A stretch of DNA of 64,000 nt from Streptantibioticus silvisoli (GTDB taxonomy: Bacteria > Actinomycetota > Actinomycetes > Streptomycetales > Streptomycetaceae), in NCBI RefSeq assembly GCF_027947535.2, contig NZ_JAAGKO020000014.1, positions 62,001 to 126,000 of the forward strand, in the 5' to 3' direction. Position 1 is the stretch's first letter. Every line of letters starts with the position of its first letter. Below, in pieces: positions 1-8,141 of this stretch. A program made the translations under genes and the position numbers. Under the pieces are notes generated by a model that was given only the letters and a program-made list of their open reading frames with translations, made no database searches and had not been told where the DNA came from.

Positions 1-569
1 GCGCCGAAGCGGTGCGGCGGGAGATGTCGTGGGTGTGCCCCGATCTGCTGCCCGCGCTGTACGAACCGCTGCCGTTCGCCGACGTCGCCTCGCCCGACGA
101 GCACCACCCCGATTTCTTCCTGTGCCCGGTGTTCGGCCGCCACGAGGGGCGGACCACGGCGCGGTTCTACCTCCGCCGGATCCTGCGCAGCCAGGACAAC
201 CCCGCCGCGCCGCGGCTGACCGACCGGCAGCGGCGTGCCGTGGAGGCGGTCGAGGAGATCGCGGCCCGGCCGGACCTGGTCACCGCCATGGAGTTCCAGC
301 CGGGTGATCTTCAGCTGATCAACAACCACATGGTGCTGCACGGCCGGACGAGGTTCGACAGCGAAGAGGCGGACACCGGGCGGCACCTGCTGCGCATGTG
401 GTGGTCGGTGCCGTCGAGCAGGCTGCTGCCGCCGGAGTTCGAGGCGGCCTGGGGCACCAGGCAACCCGGCACGCTGCGCGGCGCGGCTCGGCGCTGGCAA
501 CTGCACGGGGAGTTCGGCGAGTTCCAGCGGCGGCAGGCCGACGCGTTCGGGGTCGTCATCTCCGCCTGA
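1..569 (+). CDS. TauD/TfdA-type Fe(II)/2-oxoglutarate dioxygenase, 5' end cut by window
   Basis: Only the C-terminal part (about 190 residues) is present. The open frame runs back to the window edge, so the true start lies outside. The jelly-roll C-terminal half of the TauD/clavaminate-synthase family is recognisable: a stretch NNHMVLHGRTRF carries the distal iron-ligand His (in VLHGR), and RHLLRMWW downstream carries the Arg expected to bind 2-oxoglutarate. The proximal HxD motif would be upstream of the window. Such enzymes hydroxylate or desaturate small substrates. The gene is convergent with fkbG and ends before a strong hairpin, so it belongs to a leftward neighbour group rather than to the methoxymalonyl operon. 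In a tautomycin-like pathway it could hydroxylate the dialkylmaleic moiety; that is inference from context only. The family assignment is fairly sure; the substrate is unknown. Confidence 0.8.
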   Translation, partial: AEAVRREMSWVCPDLLPALYEPLPFADVASPDEHHPDFFLCPVFGRHEGRTTARFYLRRILRSQDNPAAPRLTDRQRRAVEAVEEIAARPDLVTAMEFQPGDLQLINNHMVLHGRTRFDSEEADTGRHLLRMWWSVPSSRLLPPEFEAAWGTRQPGTLRGAARRWQLHGEFGEFQRRQADAFGVVISA

Positions 570-614
570 CGTCTGCAGGAGCATCCGTCCGCGACGGAAG
601 GCCGACACCACGAA

Positions 615-652
615 GCGGCGGCCGGCCCGGACGACTCCGGTCCGGCCGCCGC
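615..652. terminator. Strong hairpin between convergent genes (bidirectional terminator)
   Basis: An 11-bp perfect stem (615-625 with 642-652) is followed by a single C/T mismatch and a further 5-bp stem (627-631 with 636-640) closed by a CGAC tetraloop. It lies between the dioxygenase stop at 569 and the fkbG stop at 825. There is no T-run, as is usual for actinobacterial terminators. The rest of 570-824 shows no convincing gene. Confidence 0.7.
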
Positions 653-824
653 CCTGCCCGGACTCGGCGCCCGGGTCGCGTTCGCGGCGGGGTCGGCGGC
701 ACTCGCCCTCAGCGGTCCTGCCGATGGGTGGCCGCGCGGTCGTTCGGGAGGGAGGAGCGGCGACGAATTCGCCGGGTCGGCGCCCCCGCCATGGCCACCT
801 TCCGCAACCGCGCCATCGGCCTGC

Positions 825-1481
825 TCACTTCTTTCTGACGAGCGTGATGCCGTCCGCCATCGGCAGCAAGCAGATTTCGACCCGCTCGTCGGTGTGCAGC
901 CGGGTGTTCAATGCGCGCACCGCAACGGTGTCGATGTCCGTCACGGCCGGATCGGCGACCCGGCCGAAGAACAACGTGTTGTCCACCACGATCAGCCCGC
1001 CCGGGCGCAGCAGGGACAGCGATTCCTCGTAATAGTGGAGATACCCCGACTTGTCGGCGTCGATGAACACGAAATCGAACTCGGCGCCCTCCTCGCGCAG
1101 CGCCGCGAGCGTGGCACGGGCGTCACCGGCCCGCACCTCGATCCGGTCCGCCACCCCCGCCTCCTGCCAGAAGGGCCTGCCCATGTCGGGCCACTTCGCC
1201 GCGAGGTCACAGGTCACCAGCCGTCCGTCGGCCGGCAGGGCGCGTGCCATGCACAGCGTGCTGTAGCCGGTGAAAGTGCCGATCTCCAGCACGGCGCGGG
1301 CGCCGGTGAGGCCGACGAGCAGCGCGAGCAGCTGGCCCTCCTCGGGCATCACCTGCATCACCCGCGCCGCCGGCACCGTCGCTGTCTCGGCCCGGAGCCC
1401 GGCGAGCACCTCGTCGTCACGCAGGGAGGTGGCCCGCACGTAGTCGAGTAATTCCTGGTTCGCATTGATCTGCTGAGCCAT
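825..1481 (-). CDS. fkbG: SAM-dependent O-methyltransferase of methoxymalonyl-ACP synthesis (FkbG type)
   Basis: This 218-residue protein is of the usual length for the class I caffeoyl-CoA-like O-methyltransferase family. Motif I is [12 protein letters not shown], the acidic SAM-ribose region follows as VTCDL, and the metal/catalytic region reads FIDADKSGY, then VVDNTLFFG. In known clusters this enzyme O-methylates the hydroxymalonyl-ACP formed by the FkbH/I/K enzymes to give methoxymalonyl-ACP, the PKS extender. It is divergent from fkbK across a 226-bp gap. The ribosome binding site before the ATG is weak (GAAAG). Residue 11 is encoded by TTA (1449-1451 on the opposite strand), the rarest codon in high-GC actinomycetes, so translation could depend on bldA-type tRNA if the host has that control. 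The assignment is secure because all four partner genes lie next to it. Confidence 0.93.
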   Translation of the reverse strand: MAQQINANQELLDYVRATSLRDDEVLAGLRAETATVPAARVMQVMPEEGQLLALLVGLTGARAVLEIGTFTGYSTLCMARALPADGRLVTCDLAAKWPDMGRPFWQEAGVADRIEVRAGDARATLAALREEGAEFDFVFIDADKSGYLHYYEESLSLLRPGGLIVVDNTLFFGRVADPAVTDIDTVAVRALNTRLHTDERVEICLLPMADGITLVRKK

Positions 1482-1707
1482 GAGGATACTTTCGTGAAAT
1501 GTCGCAGCGGGGGATTGCGGCCCAGTCTACGAATGGTCCCGGTGGTGTCAACGGTGGATTCCCGAACTCGCACAGGTGTCACTTTCCCGGGAGAAATAGG
1601 GGGGTATTCAGGGGGGTGGGCGCCGCGCTCGCGGATCATGCTGAGAGTGGGGGAAGAGAACAGGGCGGGACGGTCCGTCGGCCGAGCGTTCCCAGGGGAG
1701 GAAACAT
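1482..1707. promoter_or_regulatory. Divergent promoter region fkbG / fkbK-J-I-H
   Basis: A 226-bp gap separates two divergently transcribed halves of the methoxymalonyl-ACP pathway, so promoters for both must lie here. The heptamer GGTGTCA occurs twice in the same orientation (1544-1550 and 1575-1581), 31 bp apart, or about three helical turns, and each copy is followed by TTCCCG. This could be an activator site, but that is inference. A clear Shine-Dalgarno (GGGGAGG, 1696-1702) precedes the fkbK ATG. No unambiguous -10/-35 pair was identified. Confidence 0.5.
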
Positions 1708-2577
1708 ATGTTGCGCGAAGAGGCCGAAGACTTCTCGCTCGCCGTTCTCGGTGCGGGCACAATGGGTCTGGGGATCAGCGCGCTCGCGGTGGGGCACGGC
1801 GTACCGGTCACGCTGGTGGAGGCCGACGCGGCGAGAGCCCGGCAGGCGCCGGCCGCGGTCACCGCGCAGTTGCGCATGGCCCAGCTGATGAACGCGCTGC
1901 CGGCGGACCGTGAGTACGGCGAGCTGACCGTCACCGGGTCGCTCGCCGGGGCGGCCGGTGCCACGGTGGTGATCGAAGCCGTCACCGAGGACCTGACGCT
2001 CAAGACGAAGGTGCTCGCGCAGACCGCCGCACTGACCGGCGCCGGGGTAGCGCTGGTCTCGAACACGTCCTCGATCCCGATCGACGAGCTGGCCGGATAC
2101 CTGCCGGACGCGGCCCGGTTGATCGGCACCCACTTCATGAACCCGCCGTACCTGATCTCGACGGTCGAGGTCGTCAGGGGCGCGAGCACCGGCGAGGCGA
2201 CGCTTTCCGCCGTCACCCGGCTGCTCGGCGTCCTGGCACGCAGACCGGTCGTGGTCGGCGACGGGCCGGGTTTCGTGACCAGCCGGATCCTGCACCCGAT
2301 GATCAACGACGCGGCCCGCGTCGTGCAGGAGGGCACCGCCACGGCCGAGGCCGTGGACACCCTGATGCGCGAATGCCTCGGACACCGGACCGGCCCGCTG
2401 CGCACGGCGGACCTCATCGGCCTGGACAACCTGGCCGACTCGCTGCGGGTGCTGGCCGAGCGCACCGGCGATCACCGGGCGGCGCCGTGCGAGCTGCTGC
2501 TCGACAAGGTCCGCGACGGTCACCTCGGCCGTAAGACGGGCCGCGGCTTCTACGACTACGGGAAGGCACAACCGTGA
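1708..2577 (+). CDS. fkbK: 3-hydroxyacyl-CoA dehydrogenase family enzyme of methoxymalonyl-ACP synthesis (FkbK type)
   Basis: This 289-residue NAD-dependent dehydrogenase has a Rossmann loop GAGTMGLGI near residue 14. The family motifs follow: SNTSS (substrate-contact Ser region), GTHFMNPP (catalytic His) and a C-terminal helical half with GRKTGRGFYDY. In the methoxymalonyl pathway it oxidises glyceryl-ACP to the 2-hydroxy-3-oxopropionyl-ACP stage. The start is well defined: ATG preceded by GGGGAGG with 5-nt spacing. Its stop overlaps the fkbJ start (GTGA), showing translational coupling. It heads a compact operon K-J-I-H whose order matches the FK520, ansamitocin and geldanamycin sub-clusters. 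Confidence 0.95.
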   Translation: MLREEAEDFSLAVLGAGTMGLGISALAVGHGVPVTLVEADAARARQAPAAVTAQLRMAQLMNALPADREYGELTVTGSLAGAAGATVVIEAVTEDLTLKTKVLAQTAALTGAGVALVSNTSSIPIDELAGYLPDAARLIGTHFMNPPYLISTVEVVRGASTGEATLSAVTRLLGVLARRPVVVGDGPGFVTSRILHPMINDAARVVQEGTATAEAVDTLMRECLGHRTGPLRTADLIGLDNLADSLRVLAERTGDHRAAPCELLLDKVRDGHLGRKTGRGFYDYGKAQP

Positions 2578-2828
2578 CGACAACCTCAGAGCCGGTGGCC
2601 GAGCAGGTGCAGGCGTTTCTCACCGAGCGCACCCGGCAGACCTGGGCGCGGGACACCGACCTGTTCGCCGTCGGCGGCGTGTCGTCGATGTTCGCCATGG
2701 AGCTCGTGGTGCACCTGGAGTCCACTTTCGACATCGTGATCGCCGGTCCGGACCTCGCACTGGACAACTTCCGCACCGTCGACGGCATGACCGCGCTGGT
2801 GCTGCGGCTGCGGGAGGCCGAGCAGTGA
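2574..2828 (+). CDS. fkbJ: Discrete acyl carrier protein for methoxymalonyl-ACP (FkbJ type)
   Basis: A small 84-residue carrier protein. The phosphopantetheine site reads GGVSSMFAMEL, with Ser38 as the likely attachment residue. The Asp that usually precedes the serine in PKS carriers (DSL) is Ser here, a variant I recall from FkbJ-type free ACPs. The GTG start overlaps the fkbK TGA, and the stop overlaps the fkbI GTG. The protein carries the glyceryl, hydroxymalonyl and methoxymalonyl units and hands the last to a dedicated PKS AT domain, probably that of module 1. It is short but clearly real because of the motif and the double overlap. Confidence 0.93.
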   Translation: MTTTSEPVAEQVQAFLTERTRQTWARDTDLFAVGGVSSMFAMELVVHLESTFDIVIAGPDLALDNFRTVDGMTALVLRLREAEQ

Positions 2829-3946
2829 GCGACGACCTCGCCGGACTCGTCGCGGACCGGGTGGGCGACCGCGCGGCGGGCTGGGACGTCGCCGGCGAGC
2901 TGCCCCGCGACCTGCTGGCCGAGCTGGGCGCGCTGGGCGTGCTGTGCGCCCAGGTCGGCGTCGAGCACGGTGGAGCGGGACTGGACAGCCGGGCCAACGG
3001 CGAGCTGACCGCCGCGGTCGGCGAGCTGTGCGGTTCGCTGCGCAGCGTCATGACCTCGCAGGGCATGGCCGCGTGGGCGATCCGCCGGCTGGGCACCGCC
3101 GGGCAGCGCGACCACTTCCTGCGCCGGCTGACCTCGGGGGAGCTGGCCGCCGTCGGGTTCAGCGAACCGGGCGCGGGCAGCGACCTCGCCGCTATGGCCA
3201 CCACGATCACCGACGGCGGGTCCGGCGACGTCGTGGTCCGCGGCCGCAAGGTGTGGGTCACCGCCGCCCACTACGCCGACCTGCTCCTCGTGTTCGGCGG
3301 CTACCGGGGCGGCGCCACCGCCGTGGTGGTGCCCGCGGACACGCCGGGTGTGCGGGTCGAGCGGGTGCCGCACCCCAGCGGGTGCCGTGCGGCCGGGCAC
3401 GCCGGCCTGGTCCTCGACCATGTCCGCGTGCCGGCCGACCACGTGCTGGGCGGGGTCGGACTGCCGCTCCCGCTGGTCGTCACGGCGGCGCTGACCTACG
3501 GCCGGATGTCCGTCGCCTGGGGCTGTGTCGGCATCCTGCGCGCGTGCCTGGCGGCGGCCGTCGAGCACACCGGCGGCCGTGAGCAGTTCGGCATTCCGCT
3601 CGCCGGGCATCAGCTCGTCGGCCGGCTGCTCGCCGAGCTGTACGTCGGCGAGCAGATCGCCACCCGCGCCTGTGAGCACGCCAGCGCGTCGTGGGACGGG
3701 GGCGCGCCCGAGGTCGCCACCGACGCGGTGCAGGCCAAGTACGTCGCCTCCCGCGCGGCCGCCGCCGGGGCCTCCCACGCGGTCCAGCTCCTCGCGTCCG
3801 CCGCCGCGTGCGACGGCCACGTGGTGGCCCGCGCGTACCGGGACGCGAAGCTGATGGAGATCATCGAAGGCACCACCGAGATCTGCCAACTCCTGCTCGC
3901 CGAACACGTGCGGGGCCGGGCGGGCACTGTGAGAGGACGGCCGTGA
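2825..3946 (+). CDS. fkbI: Acyl-CoA dehydrogenase-like enzyme of methoxymalonyl-ACP synthesis (FkbI type)
   Basis: This 373-residue flavoprotein is of normal length for the acyl-CoA dehydrogenase fold. The FAD/substrate signature GFSEPGAGSD lies in the middle domain, and the C-terminal helical domain ends with IIEGTTEIC, whose Glu matches the catalytic base of the family. In this pathway it catalyses the second oxidation of the ACP-bound glyceryl unit, giving hydroxymalonyl-ACP. The GTG start overlaps the fkbJ stop, and its own stop overlaps the fkbH GTG. No frameshift or missing catalytic residue was seen. Confidence 0.94.
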   Translation: MSDDLAGLVADRVGDRAAGWDVAGELPRDLLAELGALGVLCAQVGVEHGGAGLDSRANGELTAAVGELCGSLRSVMTSQGMAAWAIRRLGTAGQRDHFLRRLTSGELAAVGFSEPGAGSDLAAMATTITDGGSGDVVVRGRKVWVTAAHYADLLLVFGGYRGGATAVVVPADTPGVRVERVPHPSGCRAAGHAGLVLDHVRVPADHVLGGVGLPLPLVVTAALTYGRMSVAWGCVGILRACLAAAVEHTGGREQFGIPLAGHQLVGRLLAELYVGEQIATRACEHASASWDGGAPEVATDAVQAKYVASRAAAAGASHAVQLLASAAACDGHVVARAYRDAKLMEIIEGTTEICQLLLAEHVRGRAGTVRGRP

Positions 3947-5025
3947 CCGCGACGCCGATGGTGAAGTGTCTGATCTGGGACCTGGACGACACGCTGTGGC
4001 GCGGCACCCTGGCCGAGGATGCCGGCGTGCGGCCGTTCGCGTGGGCGCGGGAGGTGATCACCACCCTCGACGGACGGGGTGTCCTGCAGTCCGTCGCCAG
4101 CAAGAACGACCATGACCACGCCTGGTCGCGGCTGGAGGAGTTCGGGCTGGCCGAGTACTTCGTGGTGCCGCACATCGGCTGGGGCCCGAAGTCGGGCTCG
4201 GTGCGCGCCATCGCCGAGCGGCTGAACTTCGCGCACACCGCGATCGCCTTCATCGACGACAGCCCGGTCGAGCGTGCCGAGGTGGCCCATCACCTGGCCG
4301 ACGTGCGGTGCTACCCGGCCGAGGAGGCCGCGGGGCTGGTCCGGCGGCCGGAGTTCAGTCCCGCCGTCGTCACTGTCGACTCCCGCCGGCGGCGGCAGAT
4401 GTACCGCGCCGGGTTCGAGCGCGACGCCAGCCGGGCCGAGTTCACCGGCCCCGACGAGGGCTTCCTGCGCACGCTCGACCTGGAGATGACCATCGAGCGC
4501 GCCACCGAGCAGGAGCTGTCCCGCGTGGAGGAACTGACCCTGCGCACCAGCCAGATGAACGCCACCGGCGTGCACTACGACGACGCGACGCTGCGCGGCC
4601 TGCTCGCCGATCCCGGCCACGAGGTCCTGGTGGTGACGATGGCGGACCGGTTCGGTCCGCACGGCGCCGTCGGCATCGTCCTGCTGGCCCGGCACGAGCG
4701 GGTCTGGCACCTGAAGCTGCTGGCGACCTCGTGCCGGGTCGTGTCGCTCGGCGCCGGCTCGGCCCTGCTGAACTGGCTGTCCGACCAGGCCGCCCGCGCC
4801 GGCGTGCACCTCGTCGCCGACCTGCGCCGCACCGACCGCAACCGCATGATGGAGATCGCCTACCGGTTCGCGGGATTCACCGAGCACGAGTGCGCCTGCG
4901 CGGCCGGTCTGCCGGCGCCGGGCGTCGACGGTGTCGAGCGCCTGCACCTCGTGCCGGCCGGCCGTCCCGCGTCGAGCGCACTGCGCCTGACCTCGCTCGA
5001 CCTGACCGCCGCACCGCCCCGCTGA
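3943..5025 (+). CDS. fkbH: HAD-type glyceryl-ACP forming enzyme (FkbH type)
   Basis: FkbH-family proteins capture 1,3-bisphosphoglycerate, dephosphorylate it and load the glyceryl unit on the free ACP. The HAD nucleophile motif WDLDDTLW lies at residues 12-19 (Asp13 and Asp15), SKNDHDHAW follows, and FIDDSPVER is the second HAD acidic motif. The C-terminal 150 residues are GNAT-like and end near RRTDRNRMMEIAY. I chose the GTG at 3943 because it makes the same 4-base overlap with the upstream stop as the other operon genes and gives 360 residues, normal for the family. An ATG at 3958 is the only close alternative. The stop codon is part of the hairpin that separates this gene from the regulator. 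Confidence 0.95.
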   Translation: MTATPMVKCLIWDLDDTLWRGTLAEDAGVRPFAWAREVITTLDGRGVLQSVASKNDHDHAWSRLEEFGLAEYFVVPHIGWGPKSGSVRAIAERLNFAHTAIAFIDDSPVERAEVAHHLADVRCYPAEEAAGLVRRPEFSPAVVTVDSRRRRQMYRAGFERDASRAEFTGPDEGFLRTLDLEMTIERATEQELSRVEELTLRTSQMNATGVHYDDATLRGLLADPGHEVLVVTMADRFGPHGAVGIVLLARHERVWHLKLLATSCRVVSLGAGSALLNWLSDQAARAGVHLVADLRRTDRNRMMEIAYRFAGFTEHECACAAGLPAPGVDGVERLHLVPAGRPASSALRLTSLDLTAAPPR

Positions 5026-5048
5026 CGCCGGGGCCCGGCCTCAGCGGG
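5018..5048. terminator. Bidirectional terminator containing both stop codons
   Basis: The 8-bp arms 5018-5025 and 5041-5048 are perfect inverse complements and contain the fkbH TGA and the regulator's TGA. Between them 5027-5032 and 5034-5039 pair as well, so nearly the whole 31-bp stretch can fold into one GC-rich stem. The coding sequences are only 15 bp apart. Confidence 0.75.
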
Positions 5049-7743
5049 AACCGCGCAGCAGCAGGTCCGCACACAGTTCCCCCGGCAGCTCCTCGCGCCG
5101 TTTGACGGACAGCTTGCGGAACGCGCGGGTGAGGTGCTGCTCGACCGTGCTCGGCGTGACGTACAGCTTCAGCGCGATCTCGCGGTTGGTGTACCCGGCG
5201 GCCGCCAAAGACGCCACCCGGCGCTCCGAGCCCGTGAGCGACCGGATGCCGTCCGGCCGCGCCGGTTCCCCGGGATCGTCGAAGCCTGCGCCCAGCTCGT
5301 CGAGGAACGGCTTGGCACCGCAGGACTTCGCCAGTTGCCGCGCCCGGCGCGCGAGGCGCCGCGCGCGCCGGTCATCGCCGAGGGCGTGGTGCGACGCGCC
5401 CAGATCACGCAGGGCCCGCGCGAGCTCGAAGTCGTCACCGGCGTCCTCGAGCAGACCGACCGCCTCACCCAGCAGCTGGTGCCGTCGCTTCGCGGAGCGG
5501 GTCTGCGCGAGCAACCTCAGCGACTGGGCACGTGCCCGGTCACCGTCGGCGCCGCCTCGGGCCACCTGATCGAGGACGAGCCGGCGGGCCTGGTCCCGAT
5601 CGCCCAGGCGCAGCCATGCCTCGGCCGCGGCGGTCCGCCACGGAACCGGGGCGGCGCCGGCCAGCGCCCAGCCGGTGAGCAGTTCACCGCACCGCAGGAA
5701 GTCGGCGAGCGCCGCCTGCACGCGGTCCGTCGCGAGCAGGAAATGGCCGCGACCGTAGAGGTGGTGCAGCCCGGCAAGGGTGTCGAACACCGCCGGCGGA
5801 ACCGTCCGGCCGACGTACCGGGAGGCTTCCTCGTACCGGCCCGTCCGGGTCAGCGCGAGGACCAGACCGCCGAGCGGAAGTCCGACGAACGCTCCCCACG
5901 AGCCCGGCGCCGGGAGGGTGAGCGCCGTCCGCGCGGTGGTCGCGGCCTCGTCGAACTCGCCCTTCCTGGTGAGGATCTCCGCTTTGGCCGCGAGCACCGA
6001 GGCCTGGACGACGGGCAACCCCCGGGACTCCGCCCTCGTGAGCAGCTGGTCGCACCAGAACGACGCGGCGCCGAGCCGGTCGGCGTAGATCAGGGTCATC
6101 AGGGCGGGCAACCCGCTCGGGCCCGGCCCGGACGCGCACCGGCCGGAGAGCGGCTCCCGCAACACCCGCTCCGCTTTCGCGACGACGTCCGCGCCGCACC
6201 CGCGCCCGAGCAGTTCCGCGAGCACGGCCGTGGACCGTGTCTCCACCCGCACGCCGGTTCCGCCGGCGACCGTCTTCCGGGACAGCGCGGGAAACGTGGC
6301 CGCCAGCCAGAGTTCGAGGTCGCGCAGCACGGGGGAGTCCGTTCTCCCGCGCAGGCCCGACAGCAGCTCCCCGGCCTCGTCCGTCCTCCCGCGCCACAGC
6401 AGCTGACGCACCAGCACGGCTCGCGCGGGCACGTCGAGATCGCCCGATCCCGCCGCGGCGAGCAGCGGTCCGAGGCGGACGGAGGCGGCGACCGGGTCGA
6501 TCCTCGATTCGAGCTCGAGCAGCCGCACCCGGATCCTCGCCCGGTCTCCGGCCTCGGTCCGGTGTTCGAGGGTGTGGTTCAGCAGTTCGATGGCCACCCT
6601 TGGCTCGTCCTCGGCGAAGGCGCCGGTCAGCAGTACTTCGTCCACCCAGGGGTCCGGCATCCGCCCGGCCCGAACCAGGTGCCGGGCGACCACCGGCGCG
6701 GGCAGACCGGCGCCGTGCAACAGCCGGGCGGCACGACGGTGCAGGTCTTCACGCATCGGCGCCGGAAGATCGTCGAGCACGGCCAGCCGCGCCGCGCTGC
6801 GCCGGAACGTCCCGTCGCGCAGCAGTCCGGCGGACGTCATCGCGGCGAGCGCTTGCCCGGTCGGCTCGATGTCGGCGCCGGCGAGGTGTTCGAGGGCGGG
6901 CACGGTGGCGGCGTCGGTCAGCACGGCCAGTCCGCGCACGACCGCCAGTGGCGTCGGCCCGGTGCGGTGGAGACAACCGAGGAATGCCTGACCGTACCCC
7001 TGGGCCAGGACTTCGCCGGCTGTCTCGCAATCGGCCAGCAAAGCCCGCAGCAGCACCGGATTGCCGCCGGTGGCCTCGTGGAACCACCTGCGTTTGTCGT
7101 GGTCCACCCCGGCACCCGACTGCTCGACGACCAGGTGTCCGACCGTCCGCGGGTCCAGTGGCGCCACGGTGATCCGGTGCAGGCCGGGACTGCGCAGCGC
7201 CTCGGCCCGCAGCGGCAGCGAGCAGGCCCGCACGTTCCGGTCGTCCGTGAGGACCACGACCATCCGCGTGGCCGGCAGCCGTCGCACCAGTTGCGACAGA
7301 CAGCGCGGGGACGGGAGGTCGGCGTGGCGGATGTCGTCGACCGCGATCATAAGGGGCCGCTGCCCGGCGAGTTCGAGCAGCACCCCGTACAGCCGTCGGG
7401 AAAGCAGATCGTTGTCGGCCTCACCGGCGTCCGTGGTGGAGAGGACCCGCTGCGCCACGGATGTCACGTCGCCCGGAACGGACGCCGCCTGCGGGCCGGC
7501 TTTCACACCCTGGACGAGCTGGGTCAGCACACCGAACGGGACGTCGCGCTCGGCAGGTGAACAGGCCGCGACGAGGGTGCGCACACCGGACTCGGCGGCC
7601 CGGCCGACGCAGTGGGTGAGAAGTGTGGTCCTGCCGCAGCCCCAGGGGCCGTCCAGCAGGAGAATCCCACCGCCGGCCGCATCGCCGGCTGCGGACAGCA
7701 TCCGGGTGAGTATCGAGTCCGCGCGCTCGACGGCCCGGTTCAC
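5041..7743 (-). CDS. LuxR-family large ATP-binding regulator (LAL), probable pathway activator
   Basis: A 900-residue protein with an N-terminal AAA/STAND ATPase, a long helical middle region and a C-terminal LuxR helix-turn-helix (GSERRVASLAAAGYTNREIA, then VTPSTVEQHLTRAFRKL) in the last 65 residues. The Walker A loop is GPWGCGRTT (residues 32-40), with Arg in place of the usual Lys. Walker B is LMIAVDD. LAL proteins commonly act as cluster-situated activators; tautomycetin and several macrolide clusters have one. I chose the GTG at 7743 because GGAGGGG (7748-7754) precedes it by 4 nt. A TTG at 7776 would add 11 residues but has no ribosome binding site. The gene is convergent with fkbH and divergent from the PEBP-like gene. 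No TTA codon was noticed in it. Confidence 0.93.
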   Translation of the reverse strand: MNRAVERADSILTRMLSAAGDAAGGGILLLDGPWGCGRTTLLTHCVGRAAESGVRTLVAACSPAERDVPFGVLTQLVQGVKAGPQAASVPGDVTSVAQRVLSTTDAGEADNDLLSRRLYGVLLELAGQRPLMIAVDDIRHADLPSPRCLSQLVRRLPATRMVVVLTDDRNVRACSLPLRAEALRSPGLHRITVAPLDPRTVGHLVVEQSGAGVDHDKRRWFHEATGGNPVLLRALLADCETAGEVLAQGYGQAFLGCLHRTGPTPLAVVRGLAVLTDAATVPALEHLAGADIEPTGQALAAMTSAGLLRDGTFRRSAARLAVLDDLPAPMREDLHRRAARLLHGAGLPAPVVARHLVRAGRMPDPWVDEVLLTGAFAEDEPRVAIELLNHTLEHRTEAGDRARIRVRLLELESRIDPVAASVRLGPLLAAAGSGDLDVPARAVLVRQLLWRGRTDEAGELLSGLRGRTDSPVLRDLELWLAATFPALSRKTVAGGTGVRVETRSTAVLAELLGRGCGADVVAKAERVLREPLSGRCASGPGPSGLPALMTLIYADRLGAASFWCDQLLTRAESRGLPVVQASVLAAKAEILTRKGEFDEAATTARTALTLPAPGSWGAFVGLPLGGLVLALTRTGRYEEASRYVGRTVPPAVFDTLAGLHHLYGRGHFLLATDRVQAALADFLRCGELLTGWALAGAAPVPWRTAAAEAWLRLGDRDQARRLVLDQVARGGADGDRARAQSLRLLAQTRSAKRRHQLLGEAVGLLEDAGDDFELARALRDLGASHHALGDDRRARRLARRARQLAKSCGAKPFLDELGAGFDDPGEPARPDGIRSLTGSERRVASLAAAGYTNREIALKLYVTPSTVEQHLTRAFRKLSVKRREELPGELCADLLLRGSR

Positions 7744-8141
7744 CTTGCCCCTCCGCTGAAGAGTCCCCCGCGCCAAGAGGTGCGGCGCTCGGTGACGGTG
7801 AACGCGTCATCTTCGGAACCTTTGCAGGCAATGGCCGATATGTGCGCCTGATGCCGCGCAGTCACCACGAGGCCGGTCGGCGGCGTCCTGATCCTGTATA
7901 GGGTGTCTGGCCGGGCCCGCAGCGGCGAAACGCGCCAGAACCGGTGCTGCCGATCCCGTCGCAGGACCGGGTGGCATCGCGCGGCACGTGCGCCGCGCGG
8001 CGGAAACGGCCGACGGCCACCGGACCGCCGAAGAACCGCCCGCCGGAAACCACGGATACCACGAGGTGCCGGCCGGTACCGGCGCCGGGTGGTCCTGGCG
8101 GACCGGTCCGCAGGTCCGAAGTGTCCAGACGAGGAGAATTC
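7744..8141. promoter_or_regulatory. 398-bp divergent intergenic region, regulator / PEBP-like gene
   Basis: I see no convincing gene here. The stretch must hold the promoter of the LAL gene (leftward) and probably one for the PEBP-like gene (rightward). TATAGG at 7897-7902 is the best -10-like hexamer for rightward transcription, but no good -35 lies at the right distance. GAGGAG (8131-8136) is the ribosome binding site of the downstream gene. Confidence 0.4.
7748..7754 (-). promoter_or_regulatory. Ribosome binding site that decides the LAL regulator start
   Basis: On the minus strand GGAGGGG stands 4 nt before a GTG at 7741-7743. It supports that GTG over a TTG 33 nt upstream that lacks any purine-rich leader. 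Confidence 0.7.

Noticed and set aside
3691-3942. Longer FkbH starting inside fkbI
   Set aside because: The added residues have no similarity to the family, and the GTGA overlap at 3943 continues the operon pattern.
825-5025. FK506/FK520-type or bafilomycin-type cluster on the basis of the methoxymalonyl genes
   Set aside because: The sub-cluster is shared by many pathways. Module order, with one odd AT at module 1 and ketones at modules 3 and 8, does not fit those products as I know them, and no pipecolate or shikimate starter genes are seen.
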